This document shows, piece by piece, positions 26,352 through 34,943 of a stretch of DNA of 64,000 nucleotides. Each line of letters opens with the position of its first letter. Positions within the stretch are counted from its first letter, which is position 1. The DNA lies in NCBI GenBank assembly GCA_937952305.1, contig CALFZO010000159.1, positions 1-64,000 on the forward strand, read 5' to 3'. The stretch is from an uncultured Anaerolineales bacterium. GTDB taxonomy: Bacteria; Chloroflexota; Anaerolineae; Anaerolineales; UBA6663. The position numbers and the translations under genes were made by a program. The notes under the pieces are model-generated. The model had not been told where the DNA came from and ran no database searches. It was given only the letters and a program-made list of their open reading frames with translations.

Positions 26352-26762
26352 ATGTCCATCCACGCCAACAAGCGGCTGTGGCAGAAGCACGTGCTGGCCG
26401 AGAATCGGCGCTCGCTTGAAGGCCTGTTGGCGACCCTGTCGGCCGAGCCGGTTTACGAGGTCATGGCCACCGGCGAGAAGCACGTCGGGCCGGAAGCCGT
26501 GGCCGCTTTCTATACCGGCCTGTTCGCGGCCATGCCGGACGTCACCTTCGATTTGGTCAACGTCTACATCGGCGAGAACGGCGTCGTGGAAGAGTCCGTG
26601 CTGGTGGGCACGCACACCGGCTCGCTCTTCGGGTTGGCGGCCACCGGCCGGCCGGTGCGTCTGCCGCTCACGATCGTGTTCCCGATTGAGTCCGGCCAGA
26701 TCCTGGGCGAACGTCTATACTTCGACCTAGACAGCCTGCACCGCCAGCTCGGTTTGCGCTGA
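26352..26762 (+). CDS. SnoaL-like / ester-cyclase-type protein
   Basis: A 136-aa NTF2-fold protein: Glu/His-rich start, PVYEVMATGEKHVGPEAVAAFYTGLFAAMPDVTFD, then GTHTGSLFGLAATGRPVRLPLTIVFPIESGQI, typical of the SnoaL-like polyketide cyclase / ester cyclase family (DLxxLxxQLGL end). Substrate unknown. It is the first gene of a tight run of four genes to 29990. Confidence 0.78.
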   Translation: MSIHANKRLWQKHVLAENRRSLEGLLATLSAEPVYEVMATGEKHVGPEAVAAFYTGLFAAMPDVTFDLVNVYIGENGVVEESVLVGTHTGSLFGLAATGRPVRLPLTIVFPIESGQILGERLYFDLDSLHRQLGLR

Positions 26763-26769
26763 GGCCATC

Positions 26770-27423
26770 ATGGAAGCCCGTTATCATCGTCAGATGCTGG
26801 AACGCGCCCTGCAGGGCCGGGTCTCCGCGCGCGCCCTGCAAACCATCATCCGCGCCAACCTCGGCCAGGATGATCTGGCCGGCCTGTTCCGGCCCGAGTT
26901 CCATTTCGACAACAGCCTGTTCGAACAGTCGCTGGCCTACCTGGAGACGTGCCGGCGGGCCGCCGCCCTGGCCGCCGACCCGGCCGAAGCTTGGGCCGCC
27001 TTCGGCCGCCTCACCCACGGCGCCCAGGACTTCTACGCCCACTCCAATTTCATCCGCCTGTGGGCAGATCAGCAGACGTTGATCCCGGGCGAGTCCGACC
27101 GGGAGCGCGCCAAGCTGCCGCCGCCGGCCAAGATGAACGGTCTGGACCCGAAACTGCTCAAGCATCCGCGGCTGCGCTCCGGGCGCGTCTATTGGCCGAC
27201 CGAGGCGCTCTGGGCGGTGCCGGTGCTGCGCCCGTTGGTGAAGGCGCTCGTGCCCAAAGACGCGCACGCCTGGATGAACCTGGATAGCCCGGCCAGCGGC
27301 CCGCTGTTCGCCTACGCCCTGGAGGCTGCCGGGCAGCGTACCGTGGCCGAGTTCGACTGGACGCTGGCCGCTATCGGCGAGGCGCAGGGCGAGGCCGGAC
27401 GGCGCCGGTTCATAGACCAATAA
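26770..27423 (+). CDS. HET-C/P1-nuclease-like helical protein, function unknown
   Basis: The 217-aa protein contains LTHGAQDFYAHSNFIRLW (about residues 80-97), which closely recalls the LHxxQDFYSHSNW motif of the HET-C and zinc-dependent phospholipase C/P1 nuclease helical fold; FHFDNSLFEQS earlier supplies another His-Asp pair. Those motifs bind metal in relatives. No signal peptide is present, so a cytoplasmic role is likely. It sits between the SnoaL-like and MaoC genes. The activity cannot be assigned with confidence. Confidence 0.6.
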   Translation: MEARYHRQMLERALQGRVSARALQTIIRANLGQDDLAGLFRPEFHFDNSLFEQSLAYLETCRRAAALAADPAEAWAAFGRLTHGAQDFYAHSNFIRLWADQQTLIPGESDRERAKLPPPAKMNGLDPKLLKHPRLRSGRVYWPTEALWAVPVLRPLVKALVPKDAHAWMNLDSPASGPLFAYALEAAGQRTVAEFDWTLAAIGEAQGEAGRRRFIDQ

Positions 27424-27446
27424 CGCAGACCTACAAGGAGACGAGG

Positions 27447-27923
27447 ATGCCTTTGCCCCCCCGCCAGCGCGGCATGTTCTTCGAGGAATTCGAGGTCGGC
27501 CAGAAGATCACGACCATGGGCCGCACCGTCACCGAGACGGACGTCGTCAGCTTCGCGGGCCTGTCCGGCGACTACAACCAGATCCACACTGACGGCGCCT
27601 ACGCCGCCGGCACGCCCTTCGGCCAGCGCATCGCCCACGGCTTGTGCGTGATGTCGATTGCGTCCGGCCTGGTGACGCTCACCGGCGTCATGGAGGGCAC
27701 CGTGCTGGCCTTCCGCGAGATCCAGGAGTGGAAGTTCAGCAAGCCCGTCTTCTTCGGCGACACCGTCCACGTTGAGACCGAGGTCATCGAGACCAAGGCC
27801 TTTCCCCGCCTGGGCGGCGGCGCCGTGATCATCAAACTGAACGTCCTCAACCAGAAAGCCGAAGTGGTGCAATCTGGGCGCTGGTCGGTGTTGATGCTCA
27901 GCCGGCCGGCCGGCACCGCGTAA
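27447..27923 (+). CDS. MaoC-family (R)-specific enoyl-CoA hydratase
   Basis: A 158-aa hot-dog fold protein with the hydratase-2 motif: FAGLSGDYNQIHTDGAYA contains the catalytic Asp/His pair (SGDxNxIH), followed by GQRIAHGLCVMS. Such enzymes hydrate 2-enoyl-CoA to (R)-3-hydroxyacyl-CoA or act in related CoA pathways. AAGGAGACGAGG lies before the ATG. Placed just before a branched-chain-type oxoacid dehydrogenase, it may act on the enoyl-CoA that pathway yields. Confidence 0.87.
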   Translation: MPLPPRQRGMFFEEFEVGQKITTMGRTVTETDVVSFAGLSGDYNQIHTDGAYAAGTPFGQRIAHGLCVMSIASGLVTLTGVMEGTVLAFREIQEWKFSKPVFFGDTVHVETEVIETKAFPRLGGGAVIIKLNVLNQKAEVVQSGRWSVLMLSRPAGTA

Positions 27924-27971
27924 GCCGGCGCGGCGCTTTCGGCTGAGGCCAGCCTGCCCGCACCGTCACCG

Positions 27972-29990
27972 ATGACCGACCCCATGCCTGCGCCTGTTCC
28001 CAAAATCGATTGGCTGCGCGTCGCCCACCTGGCGCTGACTTCGCGCTGGATGGACACGCTGGAAGAACGCGAGCTGGCCCCGGCCGGCCAGGTGGCCTAC
28101 CAGTTCTCGGCGCGCGGCCATGAGTTGTCCCAGATCCTGCTCGGGACGCTGCTCAACCACGCGCACGATGGTGTCTTCCCGTACTACCGCTCCCGGCCGC
28201 TGGCCCTGACGCTCGGGCTGACGCCGCGCCAACTCTTCGCCGGCGGGCTGGGGCGCGCGGGAACGTCGTCCGAGGGCCGCGACGTGGGCGTGCTGTACTC
28301 GAAGCCGGCTGGCGACGGCCCCGCCATCCTGCCAGTCCCCGGCGATGTGGGCGCGCAATACACGCTGGCGGCCGGCTGGGCGCAGGCCATCCGCTACCGG
28401 CGCGACGCCCTGGGCGCGGCCGAGTGGGGCGGGGCGCTGGCGGCCGCTCACGGCGGCGACGGCTCCACGGCCGCCAACGGCTTCTGGGCCGCGCTCAATA
28501 TTGCCGCCACCCTCAAGCTGCCGCAGTTGTTCTTCATCGAAGACAACGGCTACGCCATCTCCGTCCCCACCGCGCTGCAAAACCCGCGCGGCAACATCGC
28601 CGACAACCTGTCCAGCTACCGTGACCTGCACGTCATCCAGGCCAGCGGCGTGATCCCGCCGGAGACGGCGGCGGCCGTGGCCGAGGCCGTCTACCACGTC
28701 CGCGCCGGCAACGGGCCGTGCCTGCTGCGCCTGACGGTGCCGCGCCTGGCCGGCCACTCCATCACCGACACGCAGGCCTACAAGTCCCCGGCTCAGCGCG
28801 CCGAGGAAGAGGCGCGGGATCCGCTGCGCCATCTGCGCGAGTTTCTGACCGCGCTGACGGGGGTGGCCTGGGAGGCGCTGGAGCGCCAGGTGGAGGCCGA
28901 GGTGCGCGTGGCGCTGGCCGAGGCGCTGGCCCAGCCGGAGCCGGACCCGGCCACGGCACGCCACTTCCTGTTCTCGGATCAGGCGCCGGAGGCCACGCCG
29001 CCCGCGCCGGCCGGGCCGCGCCTCAACCTGCTCGACGGCGTGCGGCGCGTGCTGGAGGCGGAGCTGGCCCGCAACCCGGCCTTGCTCGTATTTGGCGAGG
29101 ACGTCGGACTCAAGGGCGGCGTGCATGGCGCCACCCAGGAGCTGCAGCGCAAGTTCGGGCCGGCGCGCGTCTTCGATACGTCGCTCTCGGAAGAAGGCAT
29201 CATCGGCCGCGCGATCGGGCTGGCGCTGGCCGGGCTGCGGCCGGTGCCCGAGATCCAGTTCCGCAAGTACATGGACCCGGCCATGGAATCACTGACGACG
29301 TGCGGGTGGCTGCGCTGGCGCACGGCCGGCCGGTTCGGGGCGCCGGTGGTGGTGCGCGTGCCGGCGGGCCTGGGCAAGCGCGGCAATGATCCCTTCCACA
29401 CGGTCAGCGGCGAGGTCACCTTCGCCCGCCTGGCCGGCTGGCGCGTGGCCTTTCCCTCCAACGCCGAGGACGCGGTCGGTCTGCTGCGCGCGGCCCTGCG
29501 CGGCCACGATCCGGTGGTGTTCTTTGAGCATCGTTCGCTGCTGGACACCGCGCCGGCGCGCCGGCCGTATCCGGGCGACGATTACGTGCTGCCGTTCGGG
29601 CGGGCGGCGATCGTGCAGGCCGGCGATGAGTTGACGGTGGTGACCTGGGGCGAGATGGTCTATCGCTGTCTGGAGGCCGCGCTCCCGCACGCCGGCCGCG
29701 TCGAGGTCATCGATCTGCGCACCATTGCGCCGTGGGATCGCGAGACCGTGCTGGCTTCGGTGCGCCGGACCGGCAAGTGCCTGATCGTGCACGAGGACGC
29801 GCTGACGGCCGGCTTCGGCGCCGAGGTGGCGGCCGTGGTGGCCGAGGCGGCTTTCACCTCTCTGGACGCCCCGCTGCGGCGTTTGGCCGTGCCGGATTGC
29901 CCCATCCCCTACAACGCCGGGCTGGCCCAGGCGCTGGTGCCCGGCCCCGAGGCGATTGGCCAGGCGATGGCCGATTTGCTGGCTTTTTAG
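27972..29990 (+). CDS. Fused E1 alpha-beta subunit of a 2-oxoacid (branched-chain type) dehydrogenase
   Basis: This 672-aa protein joins E1 alpha (about residues 1-320) and E1 beta (about 345-672) in one chain. The thiamine diphosphate motif GGDGSTAANGFWAALNIAA...EDNGYAIS is intact; HSITDTQAYKSPAQRAEEE is the phosphorylation-loop region of the alpha part; VFGEDVGLKGGVHGATQ and DTSLSEEGIIGRAIGLALAG mark the beta part. The E1 decarboxylates a 2-oxoacid, most likely a branched-chain one, and acylates the lipoyl E2. No E2 or E3 gene is present in the window, so the complex must be completed from elsewhere. Confidence 0.87.
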   Translation: MTDPMPAPVPKIDWLRVAHLALTSRWMDTLEERELAPAGQVAYQFSARGHELSQILLGTLLNHAHDGVFPYYRSRPLALTLGLTPRQLFAGGLGRAGTSSEGRDVGVLYSKPAGDGPAILPVPGDVGAQYTLAAGWAQAIRYRRDALGAAEWGGALAAAHGGDGSTAANGFWAALNIAATLKLPQLFFIEDNGYAISVPTALQNPRGNIADNLSSYRDLHVIQASGVIPPETAAAVAEAVYHVRAGNGPCLLRLTVPRLAGHSITDTQAYKSPAQRAEEEARDPLRHLREFLTALTGVAWEALERQVEAEVRVALAEALAQPEPDPATARHFLFSDQAPEATPPAPAGPRLNLLDGVRRVLEAELARNPALLVFGEDVGLKGGVHGATQELQRKFGPARVFDTSLSEEGIIGRAIGLALAGLRPVPEIQFRKYMDPAMESLTTCGWLRWRTAGRFGAPVVVRVPAGLGKRGNDPFHTVSGEVTFARLAGWRVAFPSNAEDAVGLLRAALRGHDPVVFFEHRSLLDTAPARRPYPGDDYVLPFGRAAIVQAGDELTVVTWGEMVYRCLEAALPHAGRVEVIDLRTIAPWDRETVLASVRRTGKCLIVHEDALTAGFGAEVAAVVAEAAFTSLDAPLRRLAVPDCPIPYNAGLAQALVPGPEAIGQAMADLLAF

Positions 29991-30002
29991 GGGATTTGGG
30001 AG

Positions 30003-30008
30003 TATAAA
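30003..30008 (+). promoter_or_regulatory. -10 box TATAAA of the HU gene
   Basis: TATAAA about 41 nt before the HU start, which itself has a strong AAAAGGAGAG ribosome binding site. No clear -35 box. Confidence 0.4.
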
Positions 30009-30049
30009 CGGCCCTCTGACAAGCCTAATCACTCAAAAGGAGAGAATCG

Positions 30050-30361
30050 ATGGCTAAGAAGAAACTCAGCAAGTCTCAGTTTGTGGCCGCCGTGGCGGAC
30101 AAGTCGGGCGTCTCCAAGAAGGAAGCGACGGCGGTCCTGGCGGCCATGAACGCCGTCATCGTCCATGAGCTCACCAAGAAGGGCAAGAACCAGGAAGTGA
30201 CGATCCCGGGCCTGCTGAAGCTCAGCGTCAGCATCAAGCCGGCCACCCCGGCCCGCCCCGGCATCAATCCCTTCACCAAAGAGCCGATCACGATCAAGGC
30301 CAAGCCGGAGCGCAAGGTCGTCAAGGCTCGCCCCGTGAAGGCTCTGAAGGACGCCGTCTAG
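30050..30361 (+). CDS. hup: HU-family nucleoid DNA-binding protein
   Basis: The 103-aa basic protein has the HU fold: SKSQFVAAVADKSGVSKKEATAVLAAMNAVIVHELTK for the helical dimer part and IPGLLKLSVSI leading into the DNA-intercalating arm with RPGINPFTKEPITIKAKP, close to the R-x-G-x-N-P-x-T motif. It compacts and bends DNA. It has a strong ribosome binding site (AAAAGGAGAG) and a terminator about 110 nt later, consistent with a highly expressed single gene. Confidence 0.93.
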   Translation: MAKKKLSKSQFVAAVADKSGVSKKEATAVLAAMNAVIVHELTKKGKNQEVTIPGLLKLSVSIKPATPARPGINPFTKEPITIKAKPERKVVKARPVKALKDAV

Positions 30362-30473
30362 CGCCCGGTCCGTTCGGGACAGCGCCTGGCCGGCGCGCGG
30401 TTGCAACGTGCCGCTCGTCTCTTTTTGAGTGAGGTGGACGGAGCACTAGTCAACGGCCAGTGAGTCTCTGAGC

Positions 30474-30506
30474 ACGCCCTGGTTGTCAGCCAGGGCGTCT
30501 TGCTTT
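30474..30506. terminator. Terminator between HU and the SprA-like gene
   Basis: Stem ACGCCCTGG / CCAGGGCGT (30474-30482 with 30490-30498), 7-nt loop, then CTTGCTTT. It lies between convergent genes and can serve both. Confidence 0.8.
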
Positions 30507-30524
30507 AACCCGAAAGCGAGCGAC

Positions 30525-31031
30525 TCACGCGATCTTCAGGAAGGTGGAAGTGGCGGCGCCAGACTCAGAGGCGGCGCCGTAAGACTGGCGGGCCAGTTCC
30601 TGGCGGGCCTCAGCTGCCAGCCGGGAGGCCTCGGCGGCGACGGCGCGGTCCTGGCCGGAGGGGTCGCTGGGCGCCAGGGCGGCGCGCCGGATCTGCTCGG
30701 CCTTGCGGAGCGTGGCGGCGGGGTCGTTGGGGACGGCGCTGACGTCGATGCCGACTTCGCCGCCGACGGCATACTGCTGGCCGTCTGGCCCGGTCTGGTA
30801 CGTGTAGCTGGCGCCGCGCGTGATCAGGCCGGCGCCGGCGGAGAGGTGGGCTTGCTCGTGCGTGCGGACCTCGCGGTCGCGGGCCTTAAGCTTCTCGACC
30901 TTTTCGCGGTCTTCTTCGGACAGGACCTCGCCCGAACGGCTCGTGGCGCCGGCCGCGCGGCCCTCCGACCGAGACGCCCGCTCGGTGGCCGGATACTCTG
31001 AGACGCGCAAGGCACTGACACTGGTGATCAT
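30525..31031 (-). CDS. SprA-related putative metalloprotease
   Basis: The 168-aa protein matches the SprA-related / CJM1_0395 putative metalloprotease family: LSEEDREKVEKLKARDREVRTHEQAHLSAG carries an HExxH (HEQAH), and SYTYQTGPDGQQYAVGGEVGIDVS, PNDPAATLRKAEQIRRAALAP and PSGQDRAVAAEAS follow in the family order. Its substrate is unknown; no signal peptide is seen. It is convergent with HU. Confidence 0.8.
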   Translation of the reverse strand: MITSVSALRVSEYPATERASRSEGRAAGATSRSGEVLSEEDREKVEKLKARDREVRTHEQAHLSAGAGLITRGASYTYQTGPDGQQYAVGGEVGIDVSAVPNDPAATLRKAEQIRRAALAPSDPSGQDRAVAAEASRLAAEARQELARQSYGAASESGAATSTFLKIA

Positions 31032-31186
31032 GGCGGCAAAAACCCAACCTAAGGCTCGTTATCGGCGGCTGGCCGGGCATATTGAGGCCAGGGCGTGACT
31101 CTCACAGTTGGTGATCGAGCGTGTCTTATGTTTTAATCGGGTCCGCTGGATTTCCCACCGGGCAGGACAAGGGCCCGGCTAATATT

Positions 31187-31195
31187 TGGTATGAT
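31187..31195 (+). promoter_or_regulatory. Extended -10 (TGG-TATGAT) of the dus gene
   Basis: TATGAT preceded by TGG ends 9 nt before the ATG at 31205, so the leader is at most 1-3 nt and the ATG at 31205 is the start. Confidence 0.55.
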
Positions 31196-31204
31196 GCTTC
31201 GGTT

Positions 31205-32221
31205 ATGAGTGACCGCGCGCCCGCCTTCCACATCCGTGAGCTGCCGATCTATGGCGACGCCATCCTGTCGCCCATGGACGGCTTCTCCGACCTGCCGTTC
31301 CGGCTGATCTGCCGCGAGCTGGGCAGCGCCCTGTCTTACACCGAGTTCGTCAACGTGGACGAACTGGCCGTCACCCGCAAGCGGGACGCCAAGTGCTGGC
31401 GCAAGCTGGAGTTCCACCCCAGCGAGCGGCCGATGACGTTCCAGATCTACGGCCATGACCTGGACCGGCTGGTGGCGGTGGCGCTCCGCCTGCAGGACCT
31501 GCCGCCCGAGCAGGCGCCGGACGTCATCGACATCAACATGGGCTGCTACGTCCGCGATATCGCCGAGCGCGGCGCCGGCTCCGGCATGCTGCGCCACCCG
31601 GACCGGATCGCGGCCCTCTTCCGGCGCCTGTCCACGAGCCTGCAGCGGCCGGTGACCGGCAAGATCCGCCTGGGCTGGGACGAGCGCAGCCGCAACCACG
31701 TGGAAAACGCCCGCCGCCTGGAGGACAACGGCGCCAGCCTGATCGCCGTCCACGCCCGCACCAAATCCCAGGGCTACGGCGGCCAAGCCGATTGGGACGC
31801 CATCGCCGAAGTGAAGCAGGCCGTGCGGATCCCGGTCCTCGGCAACGGCGACGTCAAGAGCGTGGCCGACCTCGCCCGGATCAAGGCCCACACCGGCTGC
31901 GACGGCGTGATGATCGGCCGGGGCGCCATCGGCAACCCCTGGATCTTCGCCGGCAAGGAGCGGGACCAGGTGACGGTGGACGACAAGCTGCGGCTGATGC
32001 GCCGGCACCTGGCGCTCAACCTGGATTTCTACGGCGCGCGTTTCGGCCTGGTGCTGTTCCGCAAGCACGCCGCCCGTTATCTCAATCATCTGCCCGGCTA
32101 TGAAGCGTTGCGCCTGCCGCTGCTCACGGCGGCGTCGGTGGCTGAATTCGATGACCTGTTGGAGCGGGCGCGCAGCCAGGCTGTGGCGGCCCAGCCGGCC
32201 TTTGCGCCCTCGCTGGTCTGA
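31205..32221 (+). CDS. dus: tRNA-dihydrouridine synthase
   Basis: The product (338 aa) is an FMN-dependent TIM-barrel Dus enzyme reducing uridine in the tRNA D loop. Seen are LSPMDGFSDLPFRLICRELG, the catalytic Cys region DINMGCYVRDIAERGAGSGML, GKIRLGWDE, AVHARTKSQGY and the phosphate-binding GNGDVKS...GRGAIGNPWIF. The upstream in-frame extension (to 31121) covers the promoter and is rejected. Confidence 0.93.
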   Translation: MSDRAPAFHIRELPIYGDAILSPMDGFSDLPFRLICRELGSALSYTEFVNVDELAVTRKRDAKCWRKLEFHPSERPMTFQIYGHDLDRLVAVALRLQDLPPEQAPDVIDINMGCYVRDIAERGAGSGMLRHPDRIAALFRRLSTSLQRPVTGKIRLGWDERSRNHVENARRLEDNGASLIAVHARTKSQGYGGQADWDAIAEVKQAVRIPVLGNGDVKSVADLARIKAHTGCDGVMIGRGAIGNPWIFAGKERDQVTVDDKLRLMRRHLALNLDFYGARFGLVLFRKHAARYLNHLPGYEALRLPLLTAASVAEFDDLLERARSQAVAAQPAFAPSLV

Positions 32222-32247
32222 GCCGCGTTAACGGGGGAGAGGCACGC

Positions 32248-33897
32248 ATGCGCCGCTGGTTGACGCTGATCCTATCGCTGTGCCTGGGGCTGACCGGGTG
32301 TCTGTCGAGCGGCCCGCCGGCGCCCGCTTCGCCGACGCCGCCGGACGCCACCGCCACGACCGCCGTCATCGCCGCCACGACCGCCGCGCCGCCAGCCGCC
32401 ACGACCGCCACGCCGACGCCCACGGCGACGCTGCCCGCCCAGCTCGATGCCCCGGTCGGCCCGGATACCCCGCTGCCTGAGACACAGCCGCTGACCGCCG
32501 CGAACGCCGCCGGCCTGAGGCGCCTGGCCGTCTGGCCGCAGGCGCAGCCCGATCTGGCGGCGCTGGCCTTCTCGACGAGCGGCCGCAGCCTGTGGGCGGC
32601 CAGCGCCGCGCACGCCTGGGCTTGGCGGGCCCGCGATGGCGTCCTCATCCGCACCGTCGACGGCCCGGCGCTCTCTTACGACGGGCAATTGGCTTTGCAG
32701 ACCATCGGCCTGCCGCCGCAAGACGCCGACGTGGCCCGCAAACTGGCCTACGTGCTCCGCGACGCCGCCAGCGGCGCCGAGGTCACGCGCTGGACCGACG
32801 CCAAGCCCATCGACGTGTCCGGCTGCGCGGCCAACGCCTGCGCGCTGCTGCGTTTTGCGCCGGACAATGGGACGGTGGCCGAGATTGAAGACCTGGCGGC
32901 CGGCACGCTGCAGCCGGTGCTCAAAGTCTGGCGCCTGGACGGCACGCGGGTGTGGGCGGCGCCCGGCGTGCAGGCCTTTGTCTACTCGCCGGACGGGCAA
33001 TTGCTGGTCTCGCGCCGGACGACGGCGCCGCCCATCGACATCTGGCGCGTGGCCGACGGCGCGCTGCTCAAATCCCTGGCGCCGGGTTTCACGGTCAACC
33101 AGATGACGCTCTCGCCCGAGAACGCGCGCCTGGCGCTGGCCGGCGAGGGCCGGGTCCAGGTCTGGCGCTGGCCGGAGGGCGCGCTGGAGCAGGAGGTGGC
33201 GGTGGCCGGCGTCACCGGCCTGGCGTTCAACGCCGACGGCACCGTGCTGGCCGTCAGCGCCGTGGACGGCGTGCGGCTGTTCGGCGTGGCCGACGGTGTC
33301 GAATTGGCGGCGCTGCCCACCGGCGCGGACGCGTTGGCCGGCGCCCCGGACGGGCGTTGGTTGGTGGTGGGCACGGAGGCGGGCCTGGAGTTGTGGGGTG
33401 TGCCCGCCGGTTATCAGGCCGCCGCGCCGACGGAGCCCAGCCCGACCGGCGTAGCCGAGCCGGCCACGGCCGTGCCCGCGCTCAAGACCACCGACCGCCC
33501 GCAGGTGGTGCTCGTGTATCTGATCCTGTTGGAGGACGCCGGCCGGCAGGGTGTGGCGGTGGGCTGCGGAGACAGCGCCGTGCCGGTGGAGAGCGCCAGC
33601 GCGCCCACCCAGGCTGTGCTGCGGGCGGCCGTCGACGCGCTCCTGTCCATCAAGCAGGCCAACTACGCCGGTTTGTACAACGCCTGGGCGGAGTCGGCTG
33701 TGACTCTCGAAAATGTCGATCTGCGCGAGGGCGTGGCGACGCTGTCTCTCTCGGGCGCGCTGCGCTCGGGCGGCGCCTGCGACCACCCGCGCCTGATCGC
33801 CCAATTGCGCCAGACCGCGCTGCAGTTTCCGACGGTGCGTGACGTCATCATCCTGGTCAACGGCCGCCGGATCGAGGACGTGCTGGCGGGCCGCTGA
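32248..33897 (+). CDS. Lipoprotein: beta-propeller plus GerMN domain
   Basis: The 549-aa protein has a lipobox (LGLTGC, Cys18), a Thr/Ala/Pro linker (20-70), a WD40-like beta-propeller (about 90-400, with blades such as FSTSGRSLWAAS, YSPDGQLLVSR, FNADGTVLAVS, GAPDGRWLVVG) and a C-terminal GerMN domain (about 430-549: VYLILLEDAG..., VPVESASAPTQAVLRAAVDALL, DHPRLIAQLRQTALQFPTVRDVIILVNGR). GerMN domains occur in spore-germination and envelope lipoproteins. The combination suggests a surface sensor or scaffold. GGGGGAGAGG precedes the ATG. The next gene starts 2 nt after the stop. Confidence 0.8.
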   Translation: MRRWLTLILSLCLGLTGCLSSGPPAPASPTPPDATATTAVIAATTAAPPAATTATPTPTATLPAQLDAPVGPDTPLPETQPLTAANAAGLRRLAVWPQAQPDLAALAFSTSGRSLWAASAAHAWAWRARDGVLIRTVDGPALSYDGQLALQTIGLPPQDADVARKLAYVLRDAASGAEVTRWTDAKPIDVSGCAANACALLRFAPDNGTVAEIEDLAAGTLQPVLKVWRLDGTRVWAAPGVQAFVYSPDGQLLVSRRTTAPPIDIWRVADGALLKSLAPGFTVNQMTLSPENARLALAGEGRVQVWRWPEGALEQEVAVAGVTGLAFNADGTVLAVSAVDGVRLFGVADGVELAALPTGADALAGAPDGRWLVVGTEAGLELWGVPAGYQAAAPTEPSPTGVAEPATAVPALKTTDRPQVVLVYLILLEDAGRQGVAVGCGDSAVPVESASAPTQAVLRAAVDALLSIKQANYAGLYNAWAESAVTLENVDLREGVATLSLSGALRSGGACDHPRLIAQLRQTALQFPTVRDVIILVNGRRIEDVLAGR

Positions 33898-33899
33898 CT

Positions 33900-34862
33900 A
33901 TGCTGCATCTGATCGTCATCCCGACGCCGTTCGCGGTCGGCCCGGTCAACGTCTACCTGGCCGACGGCGAGCCGCTGACCCTCATCGACACCGGCCCCAA
34001 GTGGGACGACGCGCGCCGCGCGCTGGAGGCCGGCCTGGCCGCGCTCGGCCACCGCGTGGAGGATGTGCGCCGGCTGGTGCTCACCCACCATCACGCCGAC
34101 CATGTCGGGCTGGCGGGCGAGATCGTGGCCCGCTCCGGGGCCGAAGTGCTGACGCACCCGTACAACTTTCCGTGGCTGCGCGATTACCCGGCCGAGCGCC
34201 AGCGCCATCACCTCTTCTACACGCGCCTCTGGGAGGACAGCGGCGTCCCGGCGGAGGTGGTGACGGCGATGGAGGCCTCCGGCCTTGAGTTCGCGCGCTG
34301 GGTGGACCCGCTCGCGCCGGACCTGGCTCTGGACGAGGGCGGCTGCCTGGAACTGGATGGCAGCGGCTGGCACGTGTTCCACACGCCGGGCCACGCCGGC
34401 GGCCTGATCTGCCTGTGGGAGCCGCAGCGGCGCACGCTGATCGCCAACGATCACTTCATCAAAGACATCTCGTCCAACCCCGTCCTGGAGCCGTCGCCGC
34501 TGTCGGCCGGGCCGCGCCCCAAGCGCCTGGTGCAGTACCTGCACCAAATGCGCCGGATGGCGGCCCTCGAGCCGGCGCGCGCTCTCTCCGGCCACGGCGA
34601 CGTCGTCGAAGATGTGGCGGGTCTGGTGCGCCAGCGCCTGGCTTTTCACGCCCGCCGCAAGGAGCGCCTGCTCAAGCTCGTGGTCGAGCAGCCGCGCCCG
34701 CTGTGGGACCTGGTGCAGACGGTCTTCGGCGCGCGCCTGCAGCGCGGCATGGACTGGTTCCTGGGCTGCTCCGAGATTCTGGGCCACCTGGACCTGCTGG
34801 AAGAGGACGGCGCCATCCAGCCCAGGCGCGTCGGGCCGGTGCTGCATTGGACCGCGCTCTGA
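33900..34862 (+). CDS. Metallo-beta-lactamase-fold hydrolase
   Basis: The 320-aa protein has the HxHxDH site THHHADHVG (about residues 61-69), a further His in TPGHAGGL and Asp/His in ANDHFIKD, enough for a binuclear zinc site. A C-terminal extension with a winged-helix-like helical part (about 240-320) resembles the LACTB2-type C-terminal domain. It is probably a thioester or phosphodiester hydrolase, but the substrate is unknown. It overlaps nothing and follows the lipoprotein gene by 2 nt, so the two may be one operon. Confidence 0.85.
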   Translation: MLHLIVIPTPFAVGPVNVYLADGEPLTLIDTGPKWDDARRALEAGLAALGHRVEDVRRLVLTHHHADHVGLAGEIVARSGAEVLTHPYNFPWLRDYPAERQRHHLFYTRLWEDSGVPAEVVTAMEASGLEFARWVDPLAPDLALDEGGCLELDGSGWHVFHTPGHAGGLICLWEPQRRTLIANDHFIKDISSNPVLEPSPLSAGPRPKRLVQYLHQMRRMAALEPARALSGHGDVVEDVAGLVRQRLAFHARRKERLLKLVVEQPRPLWDLVQTVFGARLQRGMDWFLGCSEILGHLDLLEEDGAIQPRRVGPVLHWTAL

Positions 34863-34943
34863 CCGGGGCTCGACCGCGCTCAGTCTCATCGTCAGCGCGC
34901 TCCCGGCCGGAACCAGCCCGTTCTGCTTTCCGTCTAGTACACG

